Positions 32,102-39,806 of a stretch of 48,764 bases of DNA are shown here, piece by piece. Position 1 is the first letter of the stretch. Every line of letters starts with the position of its first letter. The notes under the pieces were generated by a model. The model did no database searches. It saw nothing but the letters and a program-made list of their open reading frames with translations, and was not told the DNA's origin. The position numbers were made by a program, and so were the translations under genes. This DNA is from a virus: IMG/VR virus record IMGVR_UViG_3300041955_000315, positions 1 through 48,764 of that record. One strand, written 5' to 3'.

Positions 32102-32715
32102 CACGGCTCGCTGCCCTTCTTGCCTTCGCTCTTGGCTTCGCCGAGTTCTTTCGGTTTGCCGGCGGTCTTTTCCTCTTTGGCCGCAGCACCAGCTTCCATG
32201 TGCGTCTGCATCTCCTTGGCGTGGCGCTCGTGCACGTCGGCATGCTCGGTCGCGTGCCGCTTGTGCATATCCGAGATTTCCGTGCCGTGGCGCTTGCGCA
32301 TGTCGGCGTGTTCGGCGGCGTGCCGCTTGTGAATGCCGGCATGTTCCGGTCCGGGATGGTCGCCGATTTCGTGGTGCTCGCCCGTGTGCCGCTCGTGCAT
32401 GTCGGCGTGTTCGTTCATGTGGCGGTCATGCGTCTGCGACATTTCGCGGTGATGGCGGCGGTGCACCTCGCCGCGCTCGGCGTGGTGGCGTTCGGCGACA
32501 ACGCCGAATTCCGCGCTGTGTCCGCCGTCCGGGCCCTTGTCCTCGCCGACTTTGCCGACCGGTCCGGGATGCTCATCGGTCGGCCCCTTGCCGGCGCCTT
32601 CCTTATGCTCGGCCGCCTTGACCTCGCCCTCGGCCTTCGCCTCTTGCTTCTCAACGCCCTTCTTCCCGTGCTTGGGCGGGTTGGCGTAACGCTTCGAGCG
32701 ATCCATCTCTGCCAT
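32101..32715 (-). CDS. His-rich protein with nine 11-residue repeats
   Basis: 204 residues, extremely charged. From residue 73 to 171 there are nine back-to-back 11-residue units, best copy MHKRHATEHAD; starts fall exactly at 73, 84, 95, 106, 117, 128, 139, 150 and 161. Eleven-residue (hendecad) periodicity is that of a nearly straight coiled coil. The N-terminus is Lys/Glu/Gly-rich and the C-terminus Lys-rich. No signal or enzyme motif. Histidine density suggests metal or nucleic-acid binding or a pH response, but this is conjecture. It sits in the late operon among small virion proteins. Confidence 0.7.
   Translation of the reverse strand: MAEMDRSKRYANPPKHGKKGVEKQEAKAEGEVKAAEHKEGAGKGPTDEHPGPVGKVGEDKGPDGGHSAEFGVVAERHHAERGEVHRRHHREMSQTHDRHMNEHADMHERHTGEHHEIGDHPGPEHAGIHKRHAAEHADMRKRHGTEISDMHKRHATEHADVHERHAKEMQTHMEAGAAAKEEKTAGKPKELGEAKSEGKKGSEP
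32203..32499 (-). repeat. Nine 33-bp units coding the hendecad array
   Basis: The 297 bases code nine in-frame 11-codon units with a H-x-R-H-x-x-E core in most copies. The unit at residue 117 (EIGDHPGPEHA) is the most degenerate. Confidence 0.8.
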
Positions 32716-32750
32716 GGCGGAATGTCCTGTTGCTGGGATTGCGGCGCGAG

Positions 32751-32984
32751 TTACTTGCTGCCGTAGCGGCCGCGCATCCGCTCTTCGGAGGTCTTCGATT
32801 TGTGCTTGTGGCCGATGCCTTTTTGGAAGCGCAGGCCGAGATTGCCAGCACCGCGCAAAGATGGGTCATCGCTATGGCTGTCGGCGACAAGCTGCTCGTG
32901 CAGCGAGACGCCGTGCTCTTTGGCGCGCTCGGTCTCGCGGCCCGGATGTTTCACCGCACCCTGGATCCATTTCTTTTTTGCCAT
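32751..32984 (-). CDS. Small basic phage protein ending in RMRGRYG
   Basis: 77 residues. MAKKKWIQGAVKHPGRETERAKEHG is the opening of a widespread small phage protein family that usually lies near structural genes. The end, SEERMRGRYGSK, matches the ends of the next protein and of the 62-residue protein at 38.8 kb. No membrane segment. Likely a virion or assembly component. Confidence 0.65.
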   Translation of the reverse strand: MAKKKWIQGAVKHPGRETERAKEHGVSLHEQLVADSHSDDPSLRGAGNLGLRFQKGIGHKHKSKTSEERMRGRYGSK

Positions 32985-32986
32985 GA

Positions 32987-33226
32987 TCAGCCGCCGTAAC
33001 GCCCGCGCATGCGCGCATCATCCGTCATCGGCTGCGGCGCGGCTGTTGCAGCGCCGCTGTCGGCAGGTGCCGCACCGGCACCAGCCGGCGCAGGCTGTGC
33101 TTGACCCTGCTCGACCGCTGCCATCGCAGCCGCGGCCGCCTGGTCCTGTTGCTCCTGCTGGGCCTTCGCCTGCTTGCCCTGCGGCTTGCCGGGCGGCTTT
33201 TTGAATGCTTTGCGCTTTTTTGCCAT
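32987..33226 (-). CDS. Small low-complexity protein ending in RMRGRYGG
   Basis: 79 residues: a basic start (MAKKRKAFKKPPGKPQGKQAK), a Gln/Ala/Pro middle (QQEQQDQAAAAAMAAVEQG, PAPAGAGAAP) and the tag DDARMRGRYGG. The middle is probably disordered. It is directly adjacent to genes on both sides (one base after the upstream stop). The tag, shared with proteins that are otherwise unlike it, is the only specific feature. Confidence 0.6.
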   Translation of the reverse strand: MAKKRKAFKKPPGKPQGKQAKAQQEQQDQAAAAAMAAVEQGQAQPAPAGAGAAPADSGAATAAPQPMTDDARMRGRYGG

Positions 33227-33227
33227 G

Positions 33228-33497
33228 TCAGCCTGTCTGCAGGATCTTGCTGGCCGCAGCGCGGCCGCGCATCGCCTGCTTCATGTCGTCGCGCATCATT
33301 TCAGCGCCGAGCATCAATTCGCCGACCTGCATGCCGCTGCCGGGCCATTGCACATTGCCGAGCGGGCTGACCGTGATGCAGGCCATTGAGGAAATCCGAC
33401 CCGAACGCACGCCTTCCACGATCGAATTGCACAGCTCGACCAATGCCGGATTGGCGATGAAAGGTTTGGTATTGTTAGCTTGGCCCGCTTCAGACAT
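33228..33497 (-). CDS. Small phage protein after the sugar cassette (89 residues)
   Basis: Starts at ATG 33497, overlapping the radical SAM stop by 8 bases. NPALVELCNSIVEGVRSGRIS, then a strand-rich part (MACITVSPLGNVQWPG), then a helix (LMLGAEMMRDDMKQAM). Soluble and compact. Because translation is coupled to the cassette, it is produced with it, but its family looks like a general phage hypothetical protein. Function unknown. Confidence 0.6.
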   Translation of the reverse strand: MSEAGQANNTKPFIANPALVELCNSIVEGVRSGRISSMACITVSPLGNVQWPGSGMQVGELMLGAEMMRDDMKQAMRGRAAASKILQTG

Positions 33498-34995
33498 GGC
33501 GATCCATCCCCGATGTTCTCAGAATGTGCGCAGGCAATGCAGTCTGCCCCATGGAATGCTCGTATTGCAGTGCCGGCGCGGCTACGTTCCAAGGCAGATC
33601 TAAAGCTTGCCTCACATTCATTTCGAGGTCGTTACGATGGTCGACGAGCGCGGCCGCGCTGAGCTCATCCGTCCAAACGTGGGAAACGTAACCGCCGTCA
33701 GGCGCGCCCTTGTAATAATCTGCCTCTTGCGTGTAATCGACTTCGCATTGGTAAAGCCGATCGCCGTTTCGACATTTGTAGATGTAGAAGGGCGAGGTAT
33801 CGCCAAATTGCTCGGCCTCATCGTAATAGGGCGAGCCGGGATAGGGGGTGATCACCGTCGCATCAAAATCATCCGGTCGCATTTTGATCAGCCAGCGCTC
33901 GGTGTCCTCGATCGTCGAGGGCGATTCGCCGGGATGCCCGAGAGACATCAACGCCTTGACCTTGAGGCCGTGCCGCCGCGCGATCTCAATGCACCGCGTA
34001 TTATCGGCCTTGGTTGCCTTCTTGTTGATGTTATCGAGGATCCGATCAGAACCGCTCTCAAATCCGACCAGGATCCAGCGGAAGCCGGCGCGGTGCATCG
34101 CGTAGGCCTGCGCATCCGTGAATAATTCGGCCTTGACAAATCCGCGCAAGTTCCACCGCTCAGCGCGCCGCACGCGTTCGAGCGTGATCTTGTCCATGAG
34201 CTCTTCGAGGCCAGGATTTATGTTGAGCTCATCGTCGTAGAACATGAAGCCGCGGCAACCGAAGCGATCACGCATCTCCGCCATTTCGGCAACGATGCTA
34301 TCGGCGCTGCGTGTGCGAATATGGCGCAGCATCGGCGAATGCCGGCCGGCGCAGAAGCCACAGCCAAACGGGCAGCCGAGCTGGGCAATGAGCGAAAGCG
34401 CCGGTACGCCGTCGACCTGATAGCGATAGCTTGAAACATCAACCAGATGCCGCGCCGGAATAGCGGAACTCTCTAGCTTTGCACTACTCTGCCAATATTG
34501 CGAATGCCGATCATCGGCATCGATCAAGCAAGGTGCAATGCAACTGATCGCTTCGAAAATGGCCTGTTCGCCATCGCCGGCGACCAAGACATCAAAATAT
34601 TCCCAAAGTCGATCGAGGGCGCGGTATGCGCGACCGGGGCGGCTTAGCTTTGCCTCGCGTTTCTTGGCAGCATGAACGAGCGTGACATGCGGACCGCCAA
34701 GGATAATGCGGTATTTCCAGCGCGGCACCAGCTGCTCGGCCTTCCTGATCGTCTCGGCAATTTTGACCGCCGCGGGCAGCTGCGGACTTGTCGCCGTGAT
34801 GCCAAAGAACTCAACGGACGAACGCGCGATATAGTCCCGAACCGCTTCCTCGTAATTGCGCACACCGGAAAGATCGAGCAGCTCTACCTTCCTGCCATCC
34901 CGTTCAAGCGCCGCGGCGACCTTAAGGACGCCGAGCGACATGAACACCCGCTCGTCAAGCAGGAAGGGCGACGGCGGAATTATGAGGCAAATCAT
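33490..34995 (-). CDS. B12-binding radical SAM enzyme
   Basis: 501 residues from ATG 34995; the longer open frame upstream lies inside the epimerase gene. The N-terminal 190 form a cobalamin-binding Rossmann domain (ICLIIPPSPF, FGITATSPQLPAAVKI, IILGGPHVTL). The cluster motif C208-x3-C212-x2-C215 (GCPFGCGFC) and AdoMet strands (FYDDELN, ILVGFESGSD, KALMSLGHPGES) follow. Members methylate or rearrange unreactive carbons of sugars, lipids and peptides. It overlaps the UDP-sugar epimerase by 41 bases, so a modified sugar or glycan is the most natural product. Such an enzyme is unusual within a phage structural operon. Confidence 0.85.
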   Translation of the reverse strand: MICLIIPPSPFLLDERVFMSLGVLKVAAALERDGRKVELLDLSGVRNYEEAVRDYIARSSVEFFGITATSPQLPAAVKIAETIRKAEQLVPRWKYRIILGGPHVTLVHAAKKREAKLSRPGRAYRALDRLWEYFDVLVAGDGEQAIFEAISCIAPCLIDADDRHSQYWQSSAKLESSAIPARHLVDVSSYRYQVDGVPALSLIAQLGCPFGCGFCAGRHSPMLRHIRTRSADSIVAEMAEMRDRFGCRGFMFYDDELNINPGLEELMDKITLERVRRAERWNLRGFVKAELFTDAQAYAMHRAGFRWILVGFESGSDRILDNINKKATKADNTRCIEIARRHGLKVKALMSLGHPGESPSTIEDTERWLIKMRPDDFDATVITPYPGSPYYDEAEQFGDTSPFYIYKCRNGDRLYQCEVDYTQEADYYKGAPDGGYVSHVWTDELSAAALVDHRNDLEMNVRQALDLPWNVAAPALQYEHSMGQTALPAHILRTSGMDRHV

Positions 34996-35929
34996 ACTTG
35001 AGCGCCCATTGAACCGTTCGCCGCAATCCCTCATCGAGCGACACCTTCGGCGACCAGCCGAGTAATGACCGAGCCATGCTGATATCGGGTTGGCGCCGTC
35101 GCGGGTCATCCTTCGCGGCTGGTAAAAAGGCTCGTAAAGGTCGATCAATCCGGGCCGCCCTCGCTACGGCCTCGACAAGCTGGTCGATCGTAATCTCGTA
35201 GGGATTGCCGATGTTGATCGGCCCGGCAAGATTGGAAGCCATCGCCTTCACCAGGCCGTCGATGGTGTCGTCAACATAACAAAAGCTGCGCGTCTGTTTT
35301 CCATCGCCCGCGACGAGGAAAGGGCGACCGGCGATCGCCGCAGAAACAAAACTCGAAACAACCCGGCCATCGGCTGCCGCCATGCGCGGCCCATAGGTGT
35401 TGAAGATCCGTACGATGACATTGTCCACGCCATATTGGCGCCGGTAATCGCAGCACAATGTTTCGGCGGCGCGCTTGCCTTCATCGTAGCAGGCGCGCGG
35501 CCCGAGCGGATTGACGCTGCCGCAATAGCTTTCCGGTTGAGGATGAACCTCCGGATCGCCGTAGACCTCGGATGTTGAGGCCTGCAGAAGCCGCGCATTC
35601 CATGCTTGCGCGAGATCGAGCATATGAAGCGTGCCGAGCACGCTGGTCTGCAGGGTCTTTACCGCGTCAGCCTGGTAATGCAGCGGCGAAGCCGGACAGG
35701 CCAGATTGTAGATTTCGTCGCATCGGAGCGGCACCGCGTTGCCAACTCGCGGATCTCTCACATCACGATCGGCAATCCAGAGACCTTTCCGGCCGAGCGG
35801 AAGATTATCACGGCTTCCCGTCGAAAAATCATCGATGACGAAAACTTCTCGACCATCATCGAGAAGCCGCTCGACCAGATGAGAGCCCACAAATCCGGCA
35901 CCTCCTGTTACAAGGACGCGCTTTTTCAA
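34955..35929 (-). CDS. UDP-glucuronate decarboxylase-like (UDP-xylose synthase) NAD-dependent SDR
   Basis: 324 residues. An NAD site (GGAGFVGSHL), IYNLACPASPLHYQ, LLQASTSEVYGDPEVHPQPE, Y148-x3-K152 (CYDEGK), RIFNTYGPRM, SFCYVDDTIDGL and DDPRRRQPDI all follow UXS enzymes closely. These turn UDP-glucuronate into UDP-xylose. The start is TTG 35929, in TTGA overlap with the previous gene and preceded by GAGG. It would supply an activated pentose to the glycosyltransferase upstream. Related UDP-sugar epimerases are less likely, given the ACPASP and EVHPQ segments. Confidence 0.85.
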   Translation of the reverse strand: MKKRVLVTGGAGFVGSHLVERLLDDGREVFVIDDFSTGSRDNLPLGRKGLWIADRDVRDPRVGNAVPLRCDEIYNLACPASPLHYQADAVKTLQTSVLGTLHMLDLAQAWNARLLQASTSEVYGDPEVHPQPESYCGSVNPLGPRACYDEGKRAAETLCCDYRRQYGVDNVIVRIFNTYGPRMAAADGRVVSSFVSAAIAGRPFLVAGDGKQTRSFCYVDDTIDGLVKAMASNLAGPINIGNPYEITIDQLVEAVARAARIDRPLRAFLPAAKDDPRRRQPDISMARSLLGWSPKVSLDEGLRRTVQWALKYDLPHNSAVALPA

Positions 35930-36270
35930 TGATGCCTCGGCGGCGGAAAATTATCGGGCCGGATGCGTGCATCGGAAGGGCGCCGGTATTGGGCGAGATA
36001 GTTCGCAATCTCGACCAGCGCCATCAGCATGAATTTGTCTTCCTGAAATTTTGTCTTCTCGATCCACACTCTGAAGCCCGGCACCATCTCATCGAGGGCA
36101 ACCGCTACCGGCGCGCTCAACGCGAGCACGGCCTCAAAATGCTGGCCGAAATATTTGATCGCCTCTTCCAGGCCGCCGCCGTAAGGCTCGCCCTTTTCAA
36201 GCGCCGCCCGCATGAGCAGCGAGATCTTGCCGCCCATTGCGTCGCCGATACGGATCAATTCCGGAACCAT
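35926..36270 (-). CDS. Unknown protein between glycosyltransferase and epimerase
   Basis: 114 residues, helical: LIRIGDAMGGKISLLMRAALEKGE, EEAIKYFGQHFEAVLALSAPVAVALDEM, KFMLMALVEIANYLAQYR. The C-terminus is Pro-rich and ends HH. No signal peptide. It begins seven bases after the glycosyltransferase stop and overlaps the epimerase start, so it belongs to the cassette's transcript. Role unknown; either a cassette accessory or an old phage gene into which the cassette was inserted. Confidence 0.6.
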   Translation of the reverse strand: MVPELIRIGDAMGGKISLLMRAALEKGEPYGGGLEEAIKYFGQHFEAVLALSAPVAVALDEMVPGFRVWIEKTKFQEDKFMLMALVEIANYLAQYRRPSDARIRPDNFPPPRHH

Positions 36271-36277
36271 GATCGTC

Positions 36278-36961
36278 TCACTTCGTCACTTCGTTCGGAA
36301 TAACCCAAGGCACCGGCTGTTGCCCCATGTGATCGACCTGTTTTGTCAGGTCCATGTCGCACCAGATCTTAAATCCGGCCTTCATTGCCTGCGCGCAGAA
36401 ATAAAGGTCCTCGGTCAGGAAACACTTGTTTTCATAGATGCGCTGAAACCACGGGCATTCGACCTTTTCGAAGACGCGCCGCTTGACCAGGAAAAACCCC
36501 AATCCGAGCATGCTCCGCTCGACAAGACCGTCCTCGGCCTGCACCATATGCGGCAGGAAGGTACCAATTTTTTGAAAGGGCGGCGCTCGCCTGCGGTAAT
36601 CGCAGCCGACGATATCAAGATCGTGACTTAGCAGTCGATTGAGAGCATCCGGCGGAAACACCATGTCGCAATCGACGAAAAGGATGTATTCGCATCTGGC
36701 ATTGAGCAACGCGATCGCCATGTCGTTGCGCGCGGCAGCCGGATCGGCGCCGTTGATCGTCATGGGGATCATGCGCACGTTGCGCGAAAGCACCGCGACC
36801 GTGAGCATCGAAAACATGGTAGCCGCGTACATCATCACGCCGGTCGGGATGGCAACCCCGACAATCGGACCAACCGCGACAGTACCGAGCGTTTGCTTCA
36901 TTCCAGAGGAGGGCTGAAACGTCGAGCCTAGCAGGTCGTCTTTATTTCCGTTTCGTTTCAC
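36278..36961 (-). CDS. GT-A fold glycosyltransferase
   Basis: 227 residues. ARNDMAIALLNARCEYILFVDCDMVFPPDAL contains the D97-C-D99 metal motif. DLDIVGCDYRRR and GLGFFLVKRRVFEKV follow, then TEDLYFCAQAMKAGFKIWCDMD, whose ED is the likely base and whose later H (VDHMG) is a metal ligand, as in family-2-type enzymes. It transfers a sugar from a nucleotide donor, probably one made by the epimerase gene. No membrane helix. The ATG may be 36961 or Met21 (MKQTLGTVAVG). It is the first gene of the cassette, after a strong hairpin. Confidence 0.8.
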   Translation of the reverse strand: MKRNGNKDDLLGSTFQPSSGMKQTLGTVAVGPIVGVAIPTGVMMYAATMFSMLTVAVLSRNVRMIPMTINGADPAAARNDMAIALLNARCEYILFVDCDMVFPPDALNRLLSHDLDIVGCDYRRRAPPFQKIGTFLPHMVQAEDGLVERSMLGLGFFLVKRRVFEKVECPWFQRIYENKCFLTEDLYFCAQAMKAGFKIWCDMDLTKQVDHMGQQPVPWVIPNEVTK

Positions 36962-36974
36962 AGGATCCCCAGGC

Positions 36975-37000
36975 GCGGCAGGGCAAGGTCGCCCTGCCGC
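36975..37000. other. Strong 10-bp hairpin at the head of the sugar cassette
   Basis: GCGGCAGGGC (36975-36984) pairs perfectly with GCCCTGCCGC (36991-37000) over a 6-base loop. No T-run on either strand. In the leftward transcript it separates the tandem structural genes from the cassette, so it may act as a partial terminator or as a 3'-end stabiliser. Confidence 0.6.
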
Positions 37001-37043
37001 GTGGTTCTAGGGACAGTTAGTTTCCGATCGGTTTATTTCCCGG

Positions 37044-37667
37044 TCAGGCGGGCCACTCGGCCCAATCGTAGCTGCAGACAAAGGCGGCCGATTGCGTAAT
37101 GTTGGAGCCAAGATTTGTTGCAGATCCAGGTGCCAAAATCAGCCTGCCGTCCCAATCGTAGTGCAGGTTGCCGACGGCAATATCCGCTGTGGTCGTGATG
37201 TTGAAAAGCGGATAGAAGAACGTCATCGCCGCGGACAGAGTAGCCAAAGTAGTCAGCTGGGCGCGGTTGGTGCCGGCAGCCCCGTTGAACGGGTTAGCCG
37301 ATATGAGCACCGTAACCGTCGTGGTCACGTTGGTGATGATCGGCTGTCCGACCGCCTGCAGGATAGTAGCGATCACTGTCGTCGAGCCGATCATGCCGAT
37401 GTCGGTGCTGATCAATTCCGCATTCACGCCCGTGCCGAGCGGGTTGTAGAGCATGAATGAAGACGTCGTCGTCGATTGCGTCGTGATCGTAGTGCCGGCG
37501 ATATTGGTCGCGCCGTGGAAGACGCGGCCGCGATAAGCGGCCGTGTACCATTTTCCGTGCAGCTCGGCGACGATCAGCTCCGCGGCCTTGCCCATCAAAG
37601 CGACGGGTTGGCTCGCATCGGGATTCGAGGTCGAGGACGGAGGATTGACGATACCAGAGATTTGCAT
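37044..37667 (-). CDS. Structural protein, second of two tandem paralogues
   Basis: 207 residues. It shares with the next upstream gene the start (SSTSNPD, then ALMGKAAELIVAELHGKWYTAAYRG), VFHGAT, FMLYNPLGTGVN and the end (GNLHYDWDGRLIL, SYDWAEW). Thr/Ala/Ile-rich beta sequence between. AGAAGG stands eight bases before the ATG. By position (head genes) and composition it is probably a capsid decoration or minor virion protein. I do not know the family's job. Confidence 0.65.
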   Translation of the reverse strand: MQISGIVNPPSSTSNPDASQPVALMGKAAELIVAELHGKWYTAAYRGRVFHGATNIAGTTITTQSTTTSSFMLYNPLGTGVNAELISTDIGMIGSTTVIATILQAVGQPIITNVTTTVTVLISANPFNGAAGTNRAQLTTLATLSAAMTFFYPLFNITTTADIAVGNLHYDWDGRLILAPGSATNLGSNITQSAAFVCSYDWAEWPA

Positions 37668-37711
37668 TTTGCGTCCCTTCTAGGGGTGAAATGAGATCGT
37701 GAACGCGCGTC

Positions 37712-37739
37712 AGGCGCGCCCGCGGTTGCGAGCGCGCCT
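37712..37739. other. Hairpin between the tandem paralogues
   Basis: AGGCGCGC (37712-37719) pairs with GCGCGCCT (37732-37739) over 12 bases, in the 82-base spacer. No T-run. One of several such hairpins between the capsid genes. Confidence 0.55.
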
Positions 37740-37749
37740 TAAAGGCGCG

Positions 37750-38370
37750 TCAGATCGCCCATTCCGCCCAATCGTAAGAGTTGAGGGACACGACGGTTTG
37801 CGCCGGGCTCGAGGACAAGTTGATGTACGAGCCGGGCGGCAGGACGAGCTTGCCGTCCCAATCGTAGTGCAGATTGCCGACGGCTGCGGCCGTGGTGCTC
37901 GTGACGTTGAACAACGGCACAAAGAACGTGGCGGCAGTGATGGTCGCGGCGCTGGCGAGCTTCGCCTGGTTGGCGTTGCTCTGACCAGTGAAGAGACCCT
38001 GGTTTACGGTCGCCGTGATCTGAGTGACCGTGCCCGGGGTACCAACGCCGAGCGTCGCCAGGATGGTGCCGATGACGGCACTGGTGGTGCCGAGCAGGCC
38101 GACGTCGGTCGCGATCATTTCCACGTTCACGCCCGAACCGAGCGGATTGTAGAGCAGGAAGGTTGCGGTCGTGGTGGTCTGGACGGTGAGGATGGTGCCA
38201 GTGATGGCGGTCGCGCCATGGAACACCTTTCCGCGATAGCAGGCAGTGTACCACTTGCCATGCAGTTCGGCGACGATCGCCTCGGCAGCTTTGCCCATGA
38301 GTAGGACGGGCTGGTTGCCATCGGGGTTAGAGGTGGAAGAGGGTGCGCCAACGATACCAGAAACTTGCAT
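37750..38370 (-). CDS. Structural protein, first of two tandem paralogues
   Basis: 206 residues, clearly homologous along its whole length to the following gene (LLMGKAAEAIVAELHGKWYTACYRG, KVFHGAT, FLLYNPLGSGVN, GNLHYDWDGKLVLPPG, SYDWAEW). AGAAGGA precedes the ATG. The middle third differs most (GTVTQITATVNQGLF). Retention of both copies suggests two distinct positions in the particle or different surface exposure. Confidence 0.65.
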   Translation of the reverse strand: MQVSGIVGAPSSTSNPDGNQPVLLMGKAAEAIVAELHGKWYTACYRGKVFHGATAITGTILTVQTTTTATFLLYNPLGSGVNVEMIATDVGLLGTTSAVIGTILATLGVGTPGTVTQITATVNQGLFTGQSNANQAKLASAATITAATFFVPLFNVTSTTAAAVGNLHYDWDGKLVLPPGSYINLSSSPAQTVVSLNSYDWAEWAI

Positions 38371-38392
38371 TGTATTTTCCTTCTAAGGGATT

Positions 38393-38414
38393 GGCGGCGA
38401 CATGCGTCGGCGCC
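38393..38414. other. Hairpin before the first paralogue
   Basis: GGCGGCGAC (38393-38401) pairs with GTCGGCGCC (38406-38414) with one G-G mismatch and a 4-base loop, in the 62-base spacer. Confidence 0.5.
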
Positions 38415-38432
38415 TGTTGAACTGAGTGACGG

Positions 38433-38786
38433 CTAGAGGACGCCGGTCACCTGGTTGGTATTCCAGGCTTCGTCGGCCCGCATGATCTGCAGGTCGAAGC
38501 TTTTTGCGGTGTCGCCCATCTGCTCGCGCAGCAACGCCGAGATCACGCGCAGCTCGACGAGCATTGCGTTGATCTCCGGCATGGCTTGCCAGAAGCTGGG
38601 ATTGGGCGGGGGTGCGGTCGGATCGACTACATAGGGCGTGAGGCCGCCGCCCGGAAGCAACGCCGGATGCAGGGTCGGATATCCGTCCTGAGTGTCGACC
38701 TGGCCGGCGCTGACGCCGGTATTAGGATCGTAGGCGAGCGACGGATTGCCGCCGTAACCGCCGACGGTAGAATAGGGAGCAACCAT
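38433..38786 (-). CDS. Hypothetical head-region protein (117 residues)
   Basis: The N-terminal half is Gly/Pro/Tyr-rich and probably extended (STVGGYGGNPSLAYDPNTG, PALLPGGGLTPYVVDPTAPPP). The C-terminal half is helical (FWQAMPEINAMLVELRVISALLREQ). A GGAGCC ribosome site lies before the ATG, similar to those of the two genes that share an 18-bp initiation region. The combination of extended arm and helix is typical of small capsid-associated proteins; no family recognised. Confidence 0.6.
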   Translation of the reverse strand: MVAPYSTVGGYGGNPSLAYDPNTGVSAGQVDTQDGYPTLHPALLPGGGLTPYVVDPTAPPPNPSFWQAMPEINAMLVELRVISALLREQMGDTAKSFDLQIMRADEAWNTNQVTGVL

Positions 38787-38832
38787 TCGAGGCTCCGTTG
38801 TTTAGGGTTTCAGGGAGTACAGCGGCCGCGCT

Positions 38833-39021
38833 CTAGTCGCGCTTCTTCTTCGAGCCGTACCTGGCTTTCATTTTCTCTTCATCGCTCTTGCGAGCGGGAA
38901 GCTTTCCACCGGGATCGGCCTCGGCAAATTCCTTGCCGACCGATTTCGGAATTCCAAGCGTCGAGTGGCCGCTTTTGGCGGCGAACATCGCGCGCCGTTG
39001 CGCCTCCGAGACCGGCGGCAT
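38833..39021 (-). CDS. DUF3008-like small protein with R-Y-G tail
   Basis: 62 residues. [31 protein letters not shown] is the signature of DUF3008, a small family common in bacteria and phages. The tail, [17 protein letters not shown], carries the tag seen in three other small proteins of the window. The ATG comes directly after the previous TAA. Molecular role unknown. Confidence 0.7.
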   Translation of the reverse strand: MPPVSEAQRRAMFAAKSGHSTLGIPKSVGKEFAEADPGGKLPARKSDEEKMKARYGSKKKRD

Positions 39022-39777
39022 TTAGCGGCCGATCGTCTCGTTGTGCACGGTGCCCATCGGCGGCGCATTCTTTTGCGCAGCCGAAAGTGGTGCCTTGCGC
39101 ACGCGCGTGTGCACCGGCCCGCGCGCAGCCGCGCCGCGGTTGAGGCCGAGCGGATCGACGAGTTGCCCGCGGTCGTAGACGTCGCCCTCGCGGATGCGGG
39201 TGTTCGACATCATCGGCACCGGACCGGAGCGCGGCGCTTTTACCGGAAGCCGCGGCGTGTTGTCGGGCAGCATGCCGCGCTGCTTCATCTGCAGGTGCGT
39301 CATCTGGTCCATAACCATCTTGTTGAATTCGAGCTTGGCCTCGATCGGATTGCGGCCGCTCGCATCGAACGTATGAGCGACCGACATCGCGGCCTCGAGG
39401 AATAGCTCGTGATTATTGGCAGCGCCCATCTTCGGCAGGCTCTTGAGATACGCGCTCATGCGGCGCTCGGCCGCAGCGTTGAGCGGGATCATCGCCTCAT
39501 TGGGAATGATCGAGCCGGTGATGTCCTCGATCTGCACGCCGGCGGGATAGAGCACATCGTCGGGCGAATAGTAGCCGCCTTCGCCGATTTCGTAGATCGG
39601 CACCTCTTCGGGCGGCAGCAATTCGACACCGCCGGTCGCCGCTTTAAGGTCGTTATAATTTTTGGTGAGCGTCGCGAGCTGGCGACGCATTTCGGCAAAG
39701 TCCTGCGCACTTGGGCCGTCAGCCGGCCGTGCGGTCTCATCAAAGCGCGGCTTGGCCGCGGTCGTGCGCTTGGCCAT
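39022..39777 (-). CDS. Hypothetical head-region protein (251 residues)
   Basis: A helical N-terminal half (AQDFAEMRRQLATLTKNYNDL) is followed by a central part with EEVPIYEIGEGGYYSPDDVLYPAG and a C-terminal region rich in Pro/Arg. The ribosome site is part of an 18-bp stretch (39772-39789) identical to that of the major capsid gene. Its place after the cement gene suggests a head completion or assembly role. I do not recognise the family. Confidence 0.65.
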   Translation of the reverse strand: MAKRTTAAKPRFDETARPADGPSAQDFAEMRRQLATLTKNYNDLKAATGGVELLPPEEVPIYEIGEGGYYSPDDVLYPAGVQIEDITGSIIPNEAMIPLNAAAERRMSAYLKSLPKMGAANNHELFLEAAMSVAHTFDASGRNPIEAKLEFNKMVMDQMTHLQMKQRGMLPDNTPRLPVKAPRSGPVPMMSNTRIREGDVYDRGQLVDPLGLNRGAAARGPVHTRVRKAPLSAAQKNAPPMGTVHNETIGR

Positions 39778-39789
39778 TCATGGCTCCAT
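39772..39789 (-). promoter_or_regulatory. Shared 18-bp translation initiation region (copy at the 251-residue gene)
   Basis: Identical in all 18 bases to the region at 42069-42086. The mini-frame ends directly before the real start, so translation may be coupled through it. Confidence 0.6.
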
Positions 39790-39806
39790 ATGCGTGAGGA
39801 ATAGCG

